The notes beneath the pieces are model-generated. The model had not been told where the DNA came from. It saw nothing but the letters and a program-made list of their open reading frames with translations, and searched no databases. A program made the position numbers and the translations under genes. Positions 19,330-27,451 of a stretch of DNA of 64,000 nt are shown here, in pieces (position 1 is the stretch's first letter; every line of letters starts with the position of its first letter). Source of the DNA: Mixta intestinalis (lineage in GTDB: Bacteria; Pseudomonadota; Gammaproteobacteria; Enterobacterales; Enterobacteriaceae). The stretch lies in assembly GCF_009914055.1 (NCBI RefSeq), contig NZ_CP028272.1, forward strand, positions 21,321 through 85,320, given 5' to 3'.

Positions 19330-19980
19330 TTATGGATCGGGAAGGCCGAATTCAGTAATAAGGAAGAGTTTTTGACCAGGTGCCTGCTTCACTTCTGCTG
19401 GCACCTGCGAAATGCCGAATTTTTTAGTAATGCTGCCTGTCTGATCGAAGTAAACCCGCATGCCGAGAGCTGTGGCACTGTCACGCACGTTGCCATTGAC
19501 CAGAATTACACGCGATGAAGTGGTATGCGGTACCTGCTGCTTTATCCAGGCCATTTGACGGCTGTCATCGGCATCAATGAAATAGAGCGTTTCATCAAAA
19601 ACGGGGATAACGTCAAAGGGGTTTATTTTTTGCCCCTTCTGCGCGAATACAACGCCGTTATGGTCGGCAATATCACGCTGAACTGTGAAAGACGGGTCAA
19701 ACAGGCGGCTGTGTGTTTCGCGGGCGGTTGTCAGCCCGGGTACCGGCGTTGGACGTAATGCCCTTTCTTCAGCTTTTCGCTGCATCTCCCGCTCAATGTC
19801 TTCCTGTGTTCGGTTCCCGAAGTGTTGAGTAAGGTTATCTTTCAGGGCAGCAATAAGGTTTCGCTCATGGATATCCCATGTATCGCCATATGTACCAAGT
19901 TCAGAGGCGAATAACTGCAGACTGAAGGTAGCGAACAGCGCGCCAGCGGCCAGACGCACCAGCGGAGTAACGTGTTTCAT
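19330..19980 (-). CDS. traW: TraW, periplasmic pilus assembly protein
   Basis: 216 residues (F 210). Signal peptide (MKHVTPLVRLAAGALFA...), mature start LGTYGDTWDIHERNL and C-terminal MRVYFDQTGSITKKFGI then VPAEVKQAPGQKL match TraW. Works with TrbC in pilus assembly. Part of the trbI-traW-traU run with short gaps. Confidence 0.94.
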   Translation of the reverse strand: MKHVTPLVRLAAGALFATFSLQLFASELGTYGDTWDIHERNLIAALKDNLTQHFGNRTQEDIEREMQRKAEERALRPTPVPGLTTARETHSRLFDPSFTVQRDIADHNGVVFAQKGQKINPFDVIPVFDETLYFIDADDSRQMAWIKQQVPHTTSSRVILVNGNVRDSATALGMRVYFDQTGSITKKFGISQVPAEVKQAPGQKLFLITEFGLPDP

Positions 19981-20014
19981 CGAGATATTTCCGGTTTAAG
20001 ATGATCGGGCAGGG

Positions 20015-20368
20015 TTACTTCTGTGAGCCAGCCTTCATTAGCTCGGCAAGACGCGCCTGAATCTCTGGCGTGGCATCCGGTAGACCAGTGACCACTGCTG
20101 GGCTAACCAGAATTGCCACGTGGTGTTCATCTGCATACTCCCGGGTAGCCGTGATAACACTATGGTCAAAGCGTGTAAGAATCTGACGGCGTTCATCGGA
20201 GTTCAGGTTAAGCTTTGCACTCTGTCGAAGAAAAGCATTTGTTGTCCCTTTTATATCGAAAGTAACCATTGCGGGGGGTTTAAACCATATAAACCATACG
20301 GTCATACAGATGGTCACACTCATCAGAACAGATGTTCCGGCACAGATCACGGTCTGTTTTAGTTTCAC
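20015..20368 (-). CDS. trbI: TrbI, inner-membrane pilus assembly protein
   Basis: 117 residues (F 128). One N-terminal membrane segment (about 8-29, TVICAGTSVLMSVTICMTVW) and a periplasmic remainder with FDIKGTTNAFLRQSA. Start ATG overlaps the end of traC (ATGA-type coupling). Order traC-trbI-traW is that of F. Confidence 0.9.
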   Translation of the reverse strand: MKLKQTVICAGTSVLMSVTICMTVWFIWFKPPAMVTFDIKGTTNAFLRQSAKLNLNSDERRQILTRFDHSVITATREYADEHHVAILVSPAVVTGLPDATPEIQARLAELMKAGSQK

Positions 20369-22971
20369 AGCTCCATCTCCTTAAGCATGTGAATAATGTC
20401 GCGCTTATGTGCATCGTTTTCGGCCATCTCAAACAAGATGTCCTTGATATCCGCGCCTTCACGCAGGCGTTTTTCGCGATAAGTAAAGTCTTCCCCTCTG
20501 GAGGAAAACAGACTGTCACTCAGTGGATCGAGTATCAGGCGGTGAAAGCTTGAGAACTCACCTACGCTCAGCAGGAACGAGCTGTAGCGTGCTTTTTTGG
20601 CAGGTGGAAACTTACGGATCATTTCCCATTCAAGTTCGTTAAAGGTGTGCGGTTCCTCTTTCTGGAAGGTGGCAAAAGACTTGGAGTCCTGCATACAGGT
20701 AAATTTAAACGAGCTGTTGTCATAAGCTGCCAGCGCCGCCGTGGAAAGATTTTTATCGCGAATGGCCTGAGTAACCGTGCCGTAAGAGCCATTATGACGT
20801 CTGGCGGTGCGATAACCTTCCTCTATAAAATCCTTGATTTTTGTACTTGATCCACCCAGCAGCTTCCATCCCTCATCAATGATGTTCATTTTTCGCATGC
20901 TTCTCGGCGTGGTATACATCATGTTTTCGTTCCAGATCATGATGGTGAACAGGATAGCCGATAGCAGATCTTGCTGTTTACGGAGATCGCCAAGTTCTGT
21001 AACCACAAATTGCAGATCCGGCTTCAGCGTTGGCTCTGAGGAATTAAAGAATTTGCCGTAAATGCCAGTGGTACTGTACTTACTGAGCAGCGTGAGGATT
21101 TCATCAATGCGTCCGCCTATCAGTTGAGAATGCTTAAGCGTAATATCCTTTTGACGCGCTTTTAAATACATAATCACGTGATCAATGCGCATGTCCTGCT
21201 GATAAGCTGGCCATGATTCGCAGATAGCTTCCAGTATCAGGGATTCATGCACCTCATCCAGAAGGCCGTTTGGACTGGCCAGAATACACAACTGGTCACG
21301 GATACGTTCGGCTGCCAGCGTAATATCAGTGACGTTTGCAAATGGGTTAAAGCGTAGTGATTCGCCGTTGATATAAGTGCCACCCAGACTACTGCAGGCT
21401 GCTTTATAGGAGTCACCGATGTCCTGTATCGCGACTGTTCCCCCCTTATCCAGCACCGAACGGGCTATGGAGTTAGCCAGGACCGATTTACCCGCTCCCG
21501 AAGTGCCGGACATAAACCAGTTAAAATTGGTGTTCGGCAGGCTTTCGTCGAATACATCAACAAAGGCGATCTGGTTGCGGTAGCTCGGTATCAGAATACC
21601 TGATGAGCAAAGTTTATTATCCCCAATCATCGGCATCAGGTTTACTGCGTGAAAAGTTTCTGCACGCTGAATAGCGCCAGTTTTACGGCAGTCGTCGCGC
21701 AGTTTTTTATTCACCATTGTAAACGGCAGCGTGGCAAGCAGGTTGCGTAGTTGCATAAACTCGGCTCTGACAAAACGTAGTCCCTGAGCAGCGAAGGCGT
21801 TGCGCGTTTTCTCCGTATAGCGTGATGTGAGATCGTCATCATCCGGGCAGAACAGCGTAATACCGTAAAAGTAGCTGGTGAGTGACGTCTGATTTGACAG
21901 CAGGCGTGCACGTGCGTCTTTCCACTCGGCATGCTGACGAGTGACAGAGGGAATAATCTTGGCATAACTGGTATTTACACGTGAATCCAGCGCCAGAAAG
22001 CGGCTGTTTGCTTCACCCTGGCTTTTCACCTGCTCTTCAGTGGTAAGCACCATCGTACAGATAAAGGGACAGGGTATGCCATTTGTCGGAGACATCAGAT
22101 CCTGGATTATATTGCCATTCTGCCAGAGGTAATGCTCCTGCGGGTTGTTATCCAGGTTAAGGTTAACCATACGCGTCACAAACGGCTGGTTTTTATTATT
22201 ATTACCCCGGATGCATATATGTGACGGTTTTACGTGCCAGGACGTGGTGCGATCAACGAACTGTGTGCCGAGGTCCGCTGCCGGATCGTATTCGCTGTCA
22301 TAACGCTCCAGTCGCGCAGTCTCGTGATTAATAAATTCGCGCAGTACGCTGCTAAACTCATTGACACCGATGGCGGATGACCAGATATCGGCGGCGTTCA
22401 GAGCGTTCAGCAGGTTACGTCGCACTTCGCGAACACGGATAAGATCCGTTTCAGTCAGATGCTTTACTGGCATGCCCCAGATAAAGAACAGACGATAGTC
22501 ACGCAGCGTAAGTGGATGATCCAGACCGTTGCTGAAAGTGTAGCGGGCACCGTTCAGGTAAAATCGGGCGGTAACGTCATTACATTCATCTGCGCGGTGT
22601 CCCTTCCATGCAAAATCTTTTAGTCCCTGCTTAACCTGTTCTTTGACCGCCCGGGTTGAAACCAGCATCACCTGCAGTGGAATATTACGAGGTATTATAT
22701 CGCGCAACAAATACTCCAGGCTTTCGGCCAGTTTCTCGTTAGCGCCAATCAGCGGCTGAGATTCCACGACAAAACCTACTGAGTCCTTATTAACCCAGAT
22801 CTGACTTTCCGAGTCGTAGTCTTTATAAGGCAGCAGGTCACGAATATGAGGATAATCCATATCCAGCAGCTTTTGGCGCGTCTCGTTGGTCGTGTCGCGC
22901 TCCCCCAATATTCCCGTTACCGTTTCCACCACATTCAGCGGATCAAAGCGGAAGCCTTTTAAAAATTTCAT
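20365..22971 (-). CDS. traC: TraC, VirB4-type ATPase
   Basis: 868 residues (F 876). Energises pilus extension at the cytoplasmic face of the inner membrane. Walker A MSGTSGAGKSVLAN near residue 480, Walker B region RKMNIIDEGWKLL near 700, and the helix GYRTARRHNGSYGTVTQA typical of VirB4/TraC. No membrane segment. Starts 8 bp after the traV stop. Confidence 0.96.
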   Translation of the reverse strand: MKFLKGFRFDPLNVVETVTGILGERDTTNETRQKLLDMDYPHIRDLLPYKDYDSESQIWVNKDSVGFVVESQPLIGANEKLAESLEYLLRDIIPRNIPLQVMLVSTRAVKEQVKQGLKDFAWKGHRADECNDVTARFYLNGARYTFSNGLDHPLTLRDYRLFFIWGMPVKHLTETDLIRVREVRRNLLNALNAADIWSSAIGVNEFSSVLREFINHETARLERYDSEYDPAADLGTQFVDRTTSWHVKPSHICIRGNNNKNQPFVTRMVNLNLDNNPQEHYLWQNGNIIQDLMSPTNGIPCPFICTMVLTTEEQVKSQGEANSRFLALDSRVNTSYAKIIPSVTRQHAEWKDARARLLSNQTSLTSYFYGITLFCPDDDDLTSRYTEKTRNAFAAQGLRFVRAEFMQLRNLLATLPFTMVNKKLRDDCRKTGAIQRAETFHAVNLMPMIGDNKLCSSGILIPSYRNQIAFVDVFDESLPNTNFNWFMSGTSGAGKSVLANSIARSVLDKGGTVAIQDIGDSYKAACSSLGGTYINGESLRFNPFANVTDITLAAERIRDQLCILASPNGLLDEVHESLILEAICESWPAYQQDMRIDHVIMYLKARQKDITLKHSQLIGGRIDEILTLLSKYSTTGIYGKFFNSSEPTLKPDLQFVVTELGDLRKQQDLLSAILFTIMIWNENMMYTTPRSMRKMNIIDEGWKLLGGSSTKIKDFIEEGYRTARRHNGSYGTVTQAIRDKNLSTAALAAYDNSSFKFTCMQDSKSFATFQKEEPHTFNELEWEMIRKFPPAKKARYSSFLLSVGEFSSFHRLILDPLSDSLFSSRGEDFTYREKRLREGADIKDILFEMAENDAHKRDIIHMLKEMEL

Positions 22972-22978
22972 ACAGCCC

Positions 22979-23530
22979 TCACATCAGAATGCCATTCCAG
23001 TCACCATGACTGGAAACGCTGTATATGATCTCGCCCATATGAACATTGTTATCCGGAGAAACGTAAGGGGCTATCCAGATGCGCATTACGTCATCCGGAC
23101 GGCGAAATGCAGCGGTTGGTTCAGGAAAGCAGTGAGCTGCGTTACAGTACGCGCTCTGCTGCAGGACTGTGCGTAATTCGCCGTTTTCACGCGTAAAAGG
23201 GCGAACCTGGCCAGATGATGCCAGAGGCTCAGACATGCTCCCGGTCAGATATTCCCGGTCAGCCGTGACATCATTATGAGGTTCGAGGCGGATAGCGCCG
23301 GTATCGATCAGACGGTAATCGTTCAGACGGATACCTGTATTGCTGTAACCACCTGCCACGGTTGCAGCTGCTGGTATATCGTTGCTGCCTGCAGACATAT
23401 CATCAGCTTCTGACATCCAGATGCCATTATCTTTCGCAGGCTCATTGAATTCAAAATCGCTGTTCATGCCCGAGCAGCCACTCAAAGTAACCGCAAGTAT
23501 GCTGATAAGAAACGGATTCGTTTTAATCAC
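22979..23530 (-). CDS. traV: TraV, outer-membrane lipoprotein
   Basis: 183 residues (F 171) counted from the GTG at 23530; this start places AGAAGGGG just upstream and gives a clean lipoprotein signal (FLISILAVTLSGC, cleavage before Cys). A longer reading from 23602 would put 24 unrelated residues before it. Forms the core complex with TraK and TraB; the C-terminal cysteines are in YCNAAHCFPEPT. The start codon overlaps the last codons of the preceding gene. Confidence 0.92.
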   Translation of the reverse strand: MIKTNPFLISILAVTLSGCSGMNSDFEFNEPAKDNGIWMSEADDMSAGSNDIPAAATVAGGYSNTGIRLNDYRLIDTGAIRLEPHNDVTADREYLTGSMSEPLASSGQVRPFTRENGELRTVLQQSAYCNAAHCFPEPTAAFRRPDDVMRIWIAPYVSPDNNVHMGEIIYSVSSHGDWNGILM

Positions 23531-23879
23531 AAAGCCCCCCTTCTGCGCTTCCTGTGGGTAACGCATCAATTTCTGTAATTTCAATATAAATATTGCTGTC
23601 ATTGCTGCCTGTTCCGAGGCGGGACAGTATGTTTAAAGCAAAGGTATCGCCTGGTGCGATCTCTAATAGTCGCCGCAGCGCTTCTCCTAACAGTGTGATG
23701 TAACCGTCGTCAGGAATAAGTCCTGGCTTGCAGTAAAGTTTTTTTATGCCGTAGCCCAGCGCTTTGAGATCCGGAATACGCGAGTCGATATCACGCCCAA
23801 AACAGGTAACCGTCCGTTCGGTAAAAATCATCCAGCCACAGTGTTCTGCGTGACGAAAACGAATTTTGTTGTCACTCAT
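23523..23879 (-). CDS. Unknown 118-residue protein between traB and traV
   Basis: Begins at the traB stop (ATGA overlap) and ends inside the traV start region, so it is translated as part of the operon. No signal peptide or membrane segment; contains three cysteines and a C-terminal acidic beta-rich part (SNIYIEITEIDALPTG). F carries traP, trbD and trbG in this interval, but I see no resemblance to any of them. A plasmid-family-specific Tra accessory protein. Confidence 0.75.
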   Translation of the reverse strand: MSDNKIRFRHAEHCGWMIFTERTVTCFGRDIDSRIPDLKALGYGIKKLYCKPGLIPDDGYITLLGEALRRLLEIAPGDTFALNILSRLGTGSNDSNIYIEITEIDALPTGSAEGGLCD

Positions 23880-25243
23880 TTTCTAAATTCCTCCTGAACA
23901 TTGTTTTTAGCCTGACCGTTACTGTTCGGCGTCACGAAGTCATTAATATTAAGGCGGACCGCGTCACCAAGTTTACCGACAAGATCTGGCGACAGGCCGC
24001 TGTTACCGATTTCGCGTGTCAGCTTGTCTGTCGGCTCTCCCTCAGAGCGTTTTTTTTCTTTCGTCTGTTTCCTGGCCTCTTCATCTTCTATAAACTTTGC
24101 CCGGAACCCCTTGATAAAGACCACTTCCACGCGGTTTGCTGCGCCAATCGGGATAATCGGATGATATTGCTCGGCTCTCTCGATGTAATAATCAGCCAGC
24201 TTATCCGCGCCCTTTCCCAGACCGCCGCCTATGGCGCTGCGGGCCACATCTCCACCACTTATACTGGTTGTTGCACCAAGGCCTGCAACAGTCTGGCCTA
24301 CCTGTGAAGCACTTTGCCCTAAACCACCAAATACCCCTGAAGTAAAAGCGAGTCCGAGTATTTTTCCGTTTCGCATCACCGGTATGCCTTTGATGCCGTT
24401 TTTGCCATAGAACGTAACGTGGCCTTCCACTTCCTGATCGATATGTTTGCCGTTGATAACACATGACAGGCGCTGCGCCAGAACAATAGCGCGTTCGCTG
24501 GAGATATCTCCGTAGGCCGCGCCTGTTAGAAAACAGTTTTTAAGATGTCCCATTTTGTGGTTGTTCGGCAGATGAGCTTCTCCCTGAAGCTTGAACTGCA
24601 TAGGCACCATATTTTGTTCACCGCGTACTGAAGCATTAGTGTCAGCACCTTCAATCACGGTGGCTTTGGAGAATGTGCCGGTTGGTACCCAGAAAGATGT
24701 GTCTTTCTTCTCCGGCTCAAATTTTGAGTAATCAAATACCTGGTTATCGATTTGACCTTTCTGCACCGGCGCGGGACCAAAAGAGTATTCTTGACGTGGC
24801 GGCGTATAGCCCGTGGCCTGATGTGAAGCTGGCGGTGTCTGTTGCCCGACTGACTGTGTTTTAGGCTGGTTTTGGATCTGCGCCATCAGATCGTTTACTT
24901 TCTGCTGCAGAGACGTGTTGTTATGTATTACTTCAGTCAGCTGATCTTTGAGCGCTTTAAAATCCTTCTGCATTGCTGAGAGCTGTTCCCGGGCTTCCTT
25001 TTCGCGGCTTTGAGCACTCACCAGCAGAGAGTTTTGTCCGGTACCATCAAAGGTGTTAACTACACCTCCACCGGTCAGGTCAGGTTCCGGGGAAGCGGTA
25101 TCGAGTATTTCCTCACCCACGCCGGAATCATTTAGCATGCCTTTGTTAGCCAGATACAAAGTGCCAATAATGACAATTACGACACCCAAAATGATGCCAA
25201 AGAGTTTGCGCTGATTATTGCGGATCAGATTATTAAGGTTCAT
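23876..25243 (-). CDS. traB: TraB, VirB10-type core-complex scaffold
   Basis: 455 residues (F 475) from the Met at 25243, preceded by AGGGGGGG; an upstream Met at 25306 is less likely. One inner-membrane segment (about 14-34, LFGIILGVVIVIIGTLYLA), a coiled coil (about 75-125), a Pro/Gln linker, and the VirB10 beta-barrel domain with PTGTFSKATVIEGADTNASV and the outer-membrane helix pair near GLGATTSISGGD. Links inner and outer membranes with TraK and TraV. Overlaps traK by 11 nt. Confidence 0.95.
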   Translation of the reverse strand: MNLNNLIRNNQRKLFGIILGVVIVIIGTLYLANKGMLNDSGVGEEILDTASPEPDLTGGGVVNTFDGTGQNSLLVSAQSREKEAREQLSAMQKDFKALKDQLTEVIHNNTSLQQKVNDLMAQIQNQPKTQSVGQQTPPASHQATGYTPPRQEYSFGPAPVQKGQIDNQVFDYSKFEPEKKDTSFWVPTGTFSKATVIEGADTNASVRGEQNMVPMQFKLQGEAHLPNNHKMGHLKNCFLTGAAYGDISSERAIVLAQRLSCVINGKHIDQEVEGHVTFYGKNGIKGIPVMRNGKILGLAFTSGVFGGLGQSASQVGQTVAGLGATTSISGGDVARSAIGGGLGKGADKLADYYIERAEQYHPIIPIGAANRVEVVFIKGFRAKFIEDEEARKQTKEKKRSEGEPTDKLTREIGNSGLSPDLVGKLGDAVRLNINDFVTPNSNGQAKNNVQEEFRK

Positions 25244-25958
25244 CTGCCCCCCCTGTCGTCCGAAAGACAGTAATGAGAGAAACGCTCTTTCCCGGCTCAA
25301 GCACATCGAGCCGCGGATGGAATGACACAGCCATCACGCCCGGACTCCAGAAATAGCGTTCACTCAGTTGGATACGCTGTGAGGACAGGCTGGTAAGGTC
25401 TGTGCGCACGATGCGGATGCGATCCCCCTGCCACGCGGTTACGGGACGCAGCGCAAACACACTTTTGACCGCCTTACTTACCGGGATGTCGGTGTTTTTG
25501 CTGAAGACATAACCTGCAGGCTTACGGTTAGTAATAAAGCGCCCAATCAGGCTGCTGATGAGTGCACTGTAAGTGTCTTGCTTTTGTTCATACTCTTGCG
25601 CCTCATGAGTGCCACGCACCTCCAGGTTATCTACCGTCAGGCTAAGACCAGCACGCTTGCCAGGTGTGGCCTGCACCGAAAAAGCAAAACCTGATGCCGT
25701 CTGTACGAACATTGTGAAAGGTTTGTCGGTTAGGGTAGAAAACACAATCGCACCTTCCGGTGTCGGAGATTTGTCACTCAGTACTCCTTTCGCAGCTTGC
25801 ACGCTGAGAATGCGATCATCGTTTACACGCAGGTAGTTAGGATTGGTATTACTGACAGCAGCACTGACACGTGCACCGGGGTTCAGCGTAATTTGCTCAG
25901 CACGGACAGGGAATGTGGTAAGTAATGCAATTGCGCTGATAAAAAAGCATTTATACAT
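25233..25958 (-). CDS. traK: TraK, VirB9-type secretin-like core protein
   Basis: 241 residues (F 242) from the Met at 25958, which has GGAGGT 6 nt upstream. Signal peptide (MYKCFFISAIALLTTFPVRA), beta-rich mature protein beginning EQITLNPGARVSAAVSN and C-terminal LSERYFWSPGVMAVSF, typical of TraK. Periplasmic/outer-membrane ring with TraV and TraB. Overlaps traE by 8 nt. Confidence 0.94.
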   Translation of the reverse strand: MYKCFFISAIALLTTFPVRAEQITLNPGARVSAAVSNTNPNYLRVNDDRILSVQAAKGVLSDKSPTPEGAIVFSTLTDKPFTMFVQTASGFAFSVQATPGKRAGLSLTVDNLEVRGTHEAQEYEQKQDTYSALISSLIGRFITNRKPAGYVFSKNTDIPVSKAVKSVFALRPVTAWQGDRIRIVRTDLTSLSSQRIQLSERYFWSPGVMAVSFHPRLDVLEPGKSVSLITVFRTTGGADEP

Positions 25959-26523
25959 CGGACACCTCCAGGAAAGCATTCCAGCAAAGACGGCTGTTAC
26001 GTGTATCAGTTCGTAGCCGGTAATGTTTCGCTACTGGATTGCCATCCTGTATTCCGTAACTCAGGTGCAGATCACCAGTAATATCGACGATGCCACTGTC
26101 TGGCCATACCCTGATATCTCTTGGATAGAATACAGACCCACCGTTATTTTCTTTTATGCGTAAGGCTTCATTAGCCAGTATCCCTTTAAGGGTTTTATCC
26201 GCGCCGTCGCATGCGCCTGCCAGCAATATCTCGTGGCTGCTATCAACGTTTTTATCGGAGATATTGAGGCGCAGATTCAGCCATGCCAGTGCCATGAGTC
26301 GCAGATAACGGGCATCGCCACGTTCGCCAGTAAAGCTGAATGGCGTATCCGCACCGTAGGGCATGATAATGGTCTGTCGGTTATTCAAAAGCTTATTCGT
26401 GAGCGCCTGGTTATCGCTGTAAATGCGCCAGCAAAGCCCCAGCGCAAGGATAGTGATTACAAGCAGCACCAGAATAGCCACGGCCATATTGCGGTTTCCC
26501 GCTGAACGTAGCTTTAATTCCAT
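25951..26523 (-). CDS. traE: TraE, VirB5/VirB8-like inner-membrane assembly protein
   Basis: 190 residues (F 188). One membrane segment (about 11-31, MAVAILVLLVITILALGLCW) followed by a periplasmic domain containing IKENNGGSVFYPRDIRVWPD and a C-terminal YRLRTDTRNSRLCWNAF. Ordered traL-traE-traK as in F. Confidence 0.93.
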   Translation of the reverse strand: MELKLRSAGNRNMAVAILVLLVITILALGLCWRIYSDNQALTNKLLNNRQTIIMPYGADTPFSFTGERGDARYLRLMALAWLNLRLNISDKNVDSSHEILLAGACDGADKTLKGILANEALRIKENNGGSVFYPRDIRVWPDSGIVDITGDLHLSYGIQDGNPVAKHYRLRTDTRNSRLCWNAFLEVSDV

Positions 26524-26542
26524 GTTGTCTCCGGGGAGTAAA

Positions 26543-26839
26543 TCAGGCGATCCAGTGCCGTTTATAGCTATCAGGCAAGATGCTGAGGAAGAAACGCATC
26601 ACGGAGGTAGGCAGGCACCAGTACGCGAGATTGAGAATATATTGAGAGCCGCGGCCTTTCTTGAGGTATCGAATTCCAACAACAGCAGCTATAAGGGAGG
26701 GGCCAAACACCCAAATGTTGATAAATATGGCCAGTAATGCCAGCGGCACATACACGCAAAATTCATCAGGTGGCAGCCCCAAGAACCGCTTTTGCTCGGA
26801 AAACGTAGCCGCGAAGGTATACCGGTCACGTTTTTCCAT
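26543..26839 (-). CDS. traL: TraL, small inner-membrane pilus assembly protein
   Basis: 98 residues (F 91). Polar start containing RFLGLPPDEF, two hydrophobic segments (about 28-62), then YLKKGRGSQYILNLAYWCLP, a TraL hallmark. Lies 10 bp after traA and 19 bp before traE. Confidence 0.92.
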   Translation of the reverse strand: MEKRDRYTFAATFSEQKRFLGLPPDEFCVYVPLALLAIFINIWVFGPSLIAAVVGIRYLKKGRGSQYILNLAYWCLPTSVMRFFLSILPDSYKRHWIA

Positions 26840-26849
26840 AAACGGATAC

Positions 26850-27176
26850 TTAAGGAGTTAAGCTAAAGGCGATGTTAATGAAGACGAGAACTGCGGCAAT
26901 ACTGCCGAAGATAGCAAGGTTTTTGGTCTTGATATAAGCAAATAGAACAGCCAGAACTTCAAGAATATAGAGAATATATACAGCAGCAGACCCATTACCG
27001 AAAGTATCACCAACATCTGTTTTAGCTGAAGCAAAGTAGTCCACGGCGTGGGCTGGCACCATATAAAATGCCAGCGCCCCCAGCGCAGCTACCACCGCAG
27101 TTTTTTTCGTTTTCTTCCACGCTACCGCCCCTGCCTTACGACAGTAATTTACAGACGAAGAGAGTGTGCCCTTCAT
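26850..27176 (-). CDS. traA: TraA propilin
   Basis: 108-residue F-type propilin. A 44-residue leader ends AHA; cleavage there leaves a 64-residue pilin (VDYFASAKTDVGDTFGN...), close to the 70 of F, with two hydrophobic helices (about 22-38 and 45-62 of the mature protein) separated by the basic turn IKTKN. In F, TraQ assists insertion, but no traQ is seen in this operon. First gene of the operon; promoter must lie in 27177-27450. Confidence 0.93.
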   Translation of the reverse strand: MKGTLSSSVNYCRKAGAVAWKKTKKTAVVAALGALAFYMVPAHAVDYFASAKTDVGDTFGNGSAAVYILYILEVLAVLFAYIKTKNLAIFGSIAAVLVFINIAFSLTP

Positions 27177-27451
27177 AGGATTTTTCCTCTGTTATGGATA
27201 TAATATTCAGTGAATGAAACTATTTAAAACTGTATGGTCTATAGGCAAACGGTTGTTTTAACAGTCATTCCCCGTTTACATATTTATGACTTTGCAACAG
27301 AAATTTACAGTTTCCTCACTGATTGAGGTTTTTTACGCTTTCGGATCATATACTTCAACATAAGTTATTGATCTTATCGATCAATTTCGTTTATCGTTAA
27401 AGTAAGTATTTTCACTTGATTCACTAGCTTGTTGAATGGAAATTAAAAGCC
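27177..27451. promoter_or_regulatory. Divergent promoter region of traA operon and the HTH-array gene
   Basis: 275 bp of AT-rich DNA between the two divergent starts. It contains a palindrome TTGATC-TTATC-GATCAA at about 27367-27383 and, on the plus strand, a small hairpin CCTCA/TGAGG followed by six T (27314-27334) that could act as an attenuator. In F the equivalent promoter needs TraY/TraJ and ArcA; here the operator is likely used by the divergently encoded HTH protein. Binding is inferred. Confidence 0.45.
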
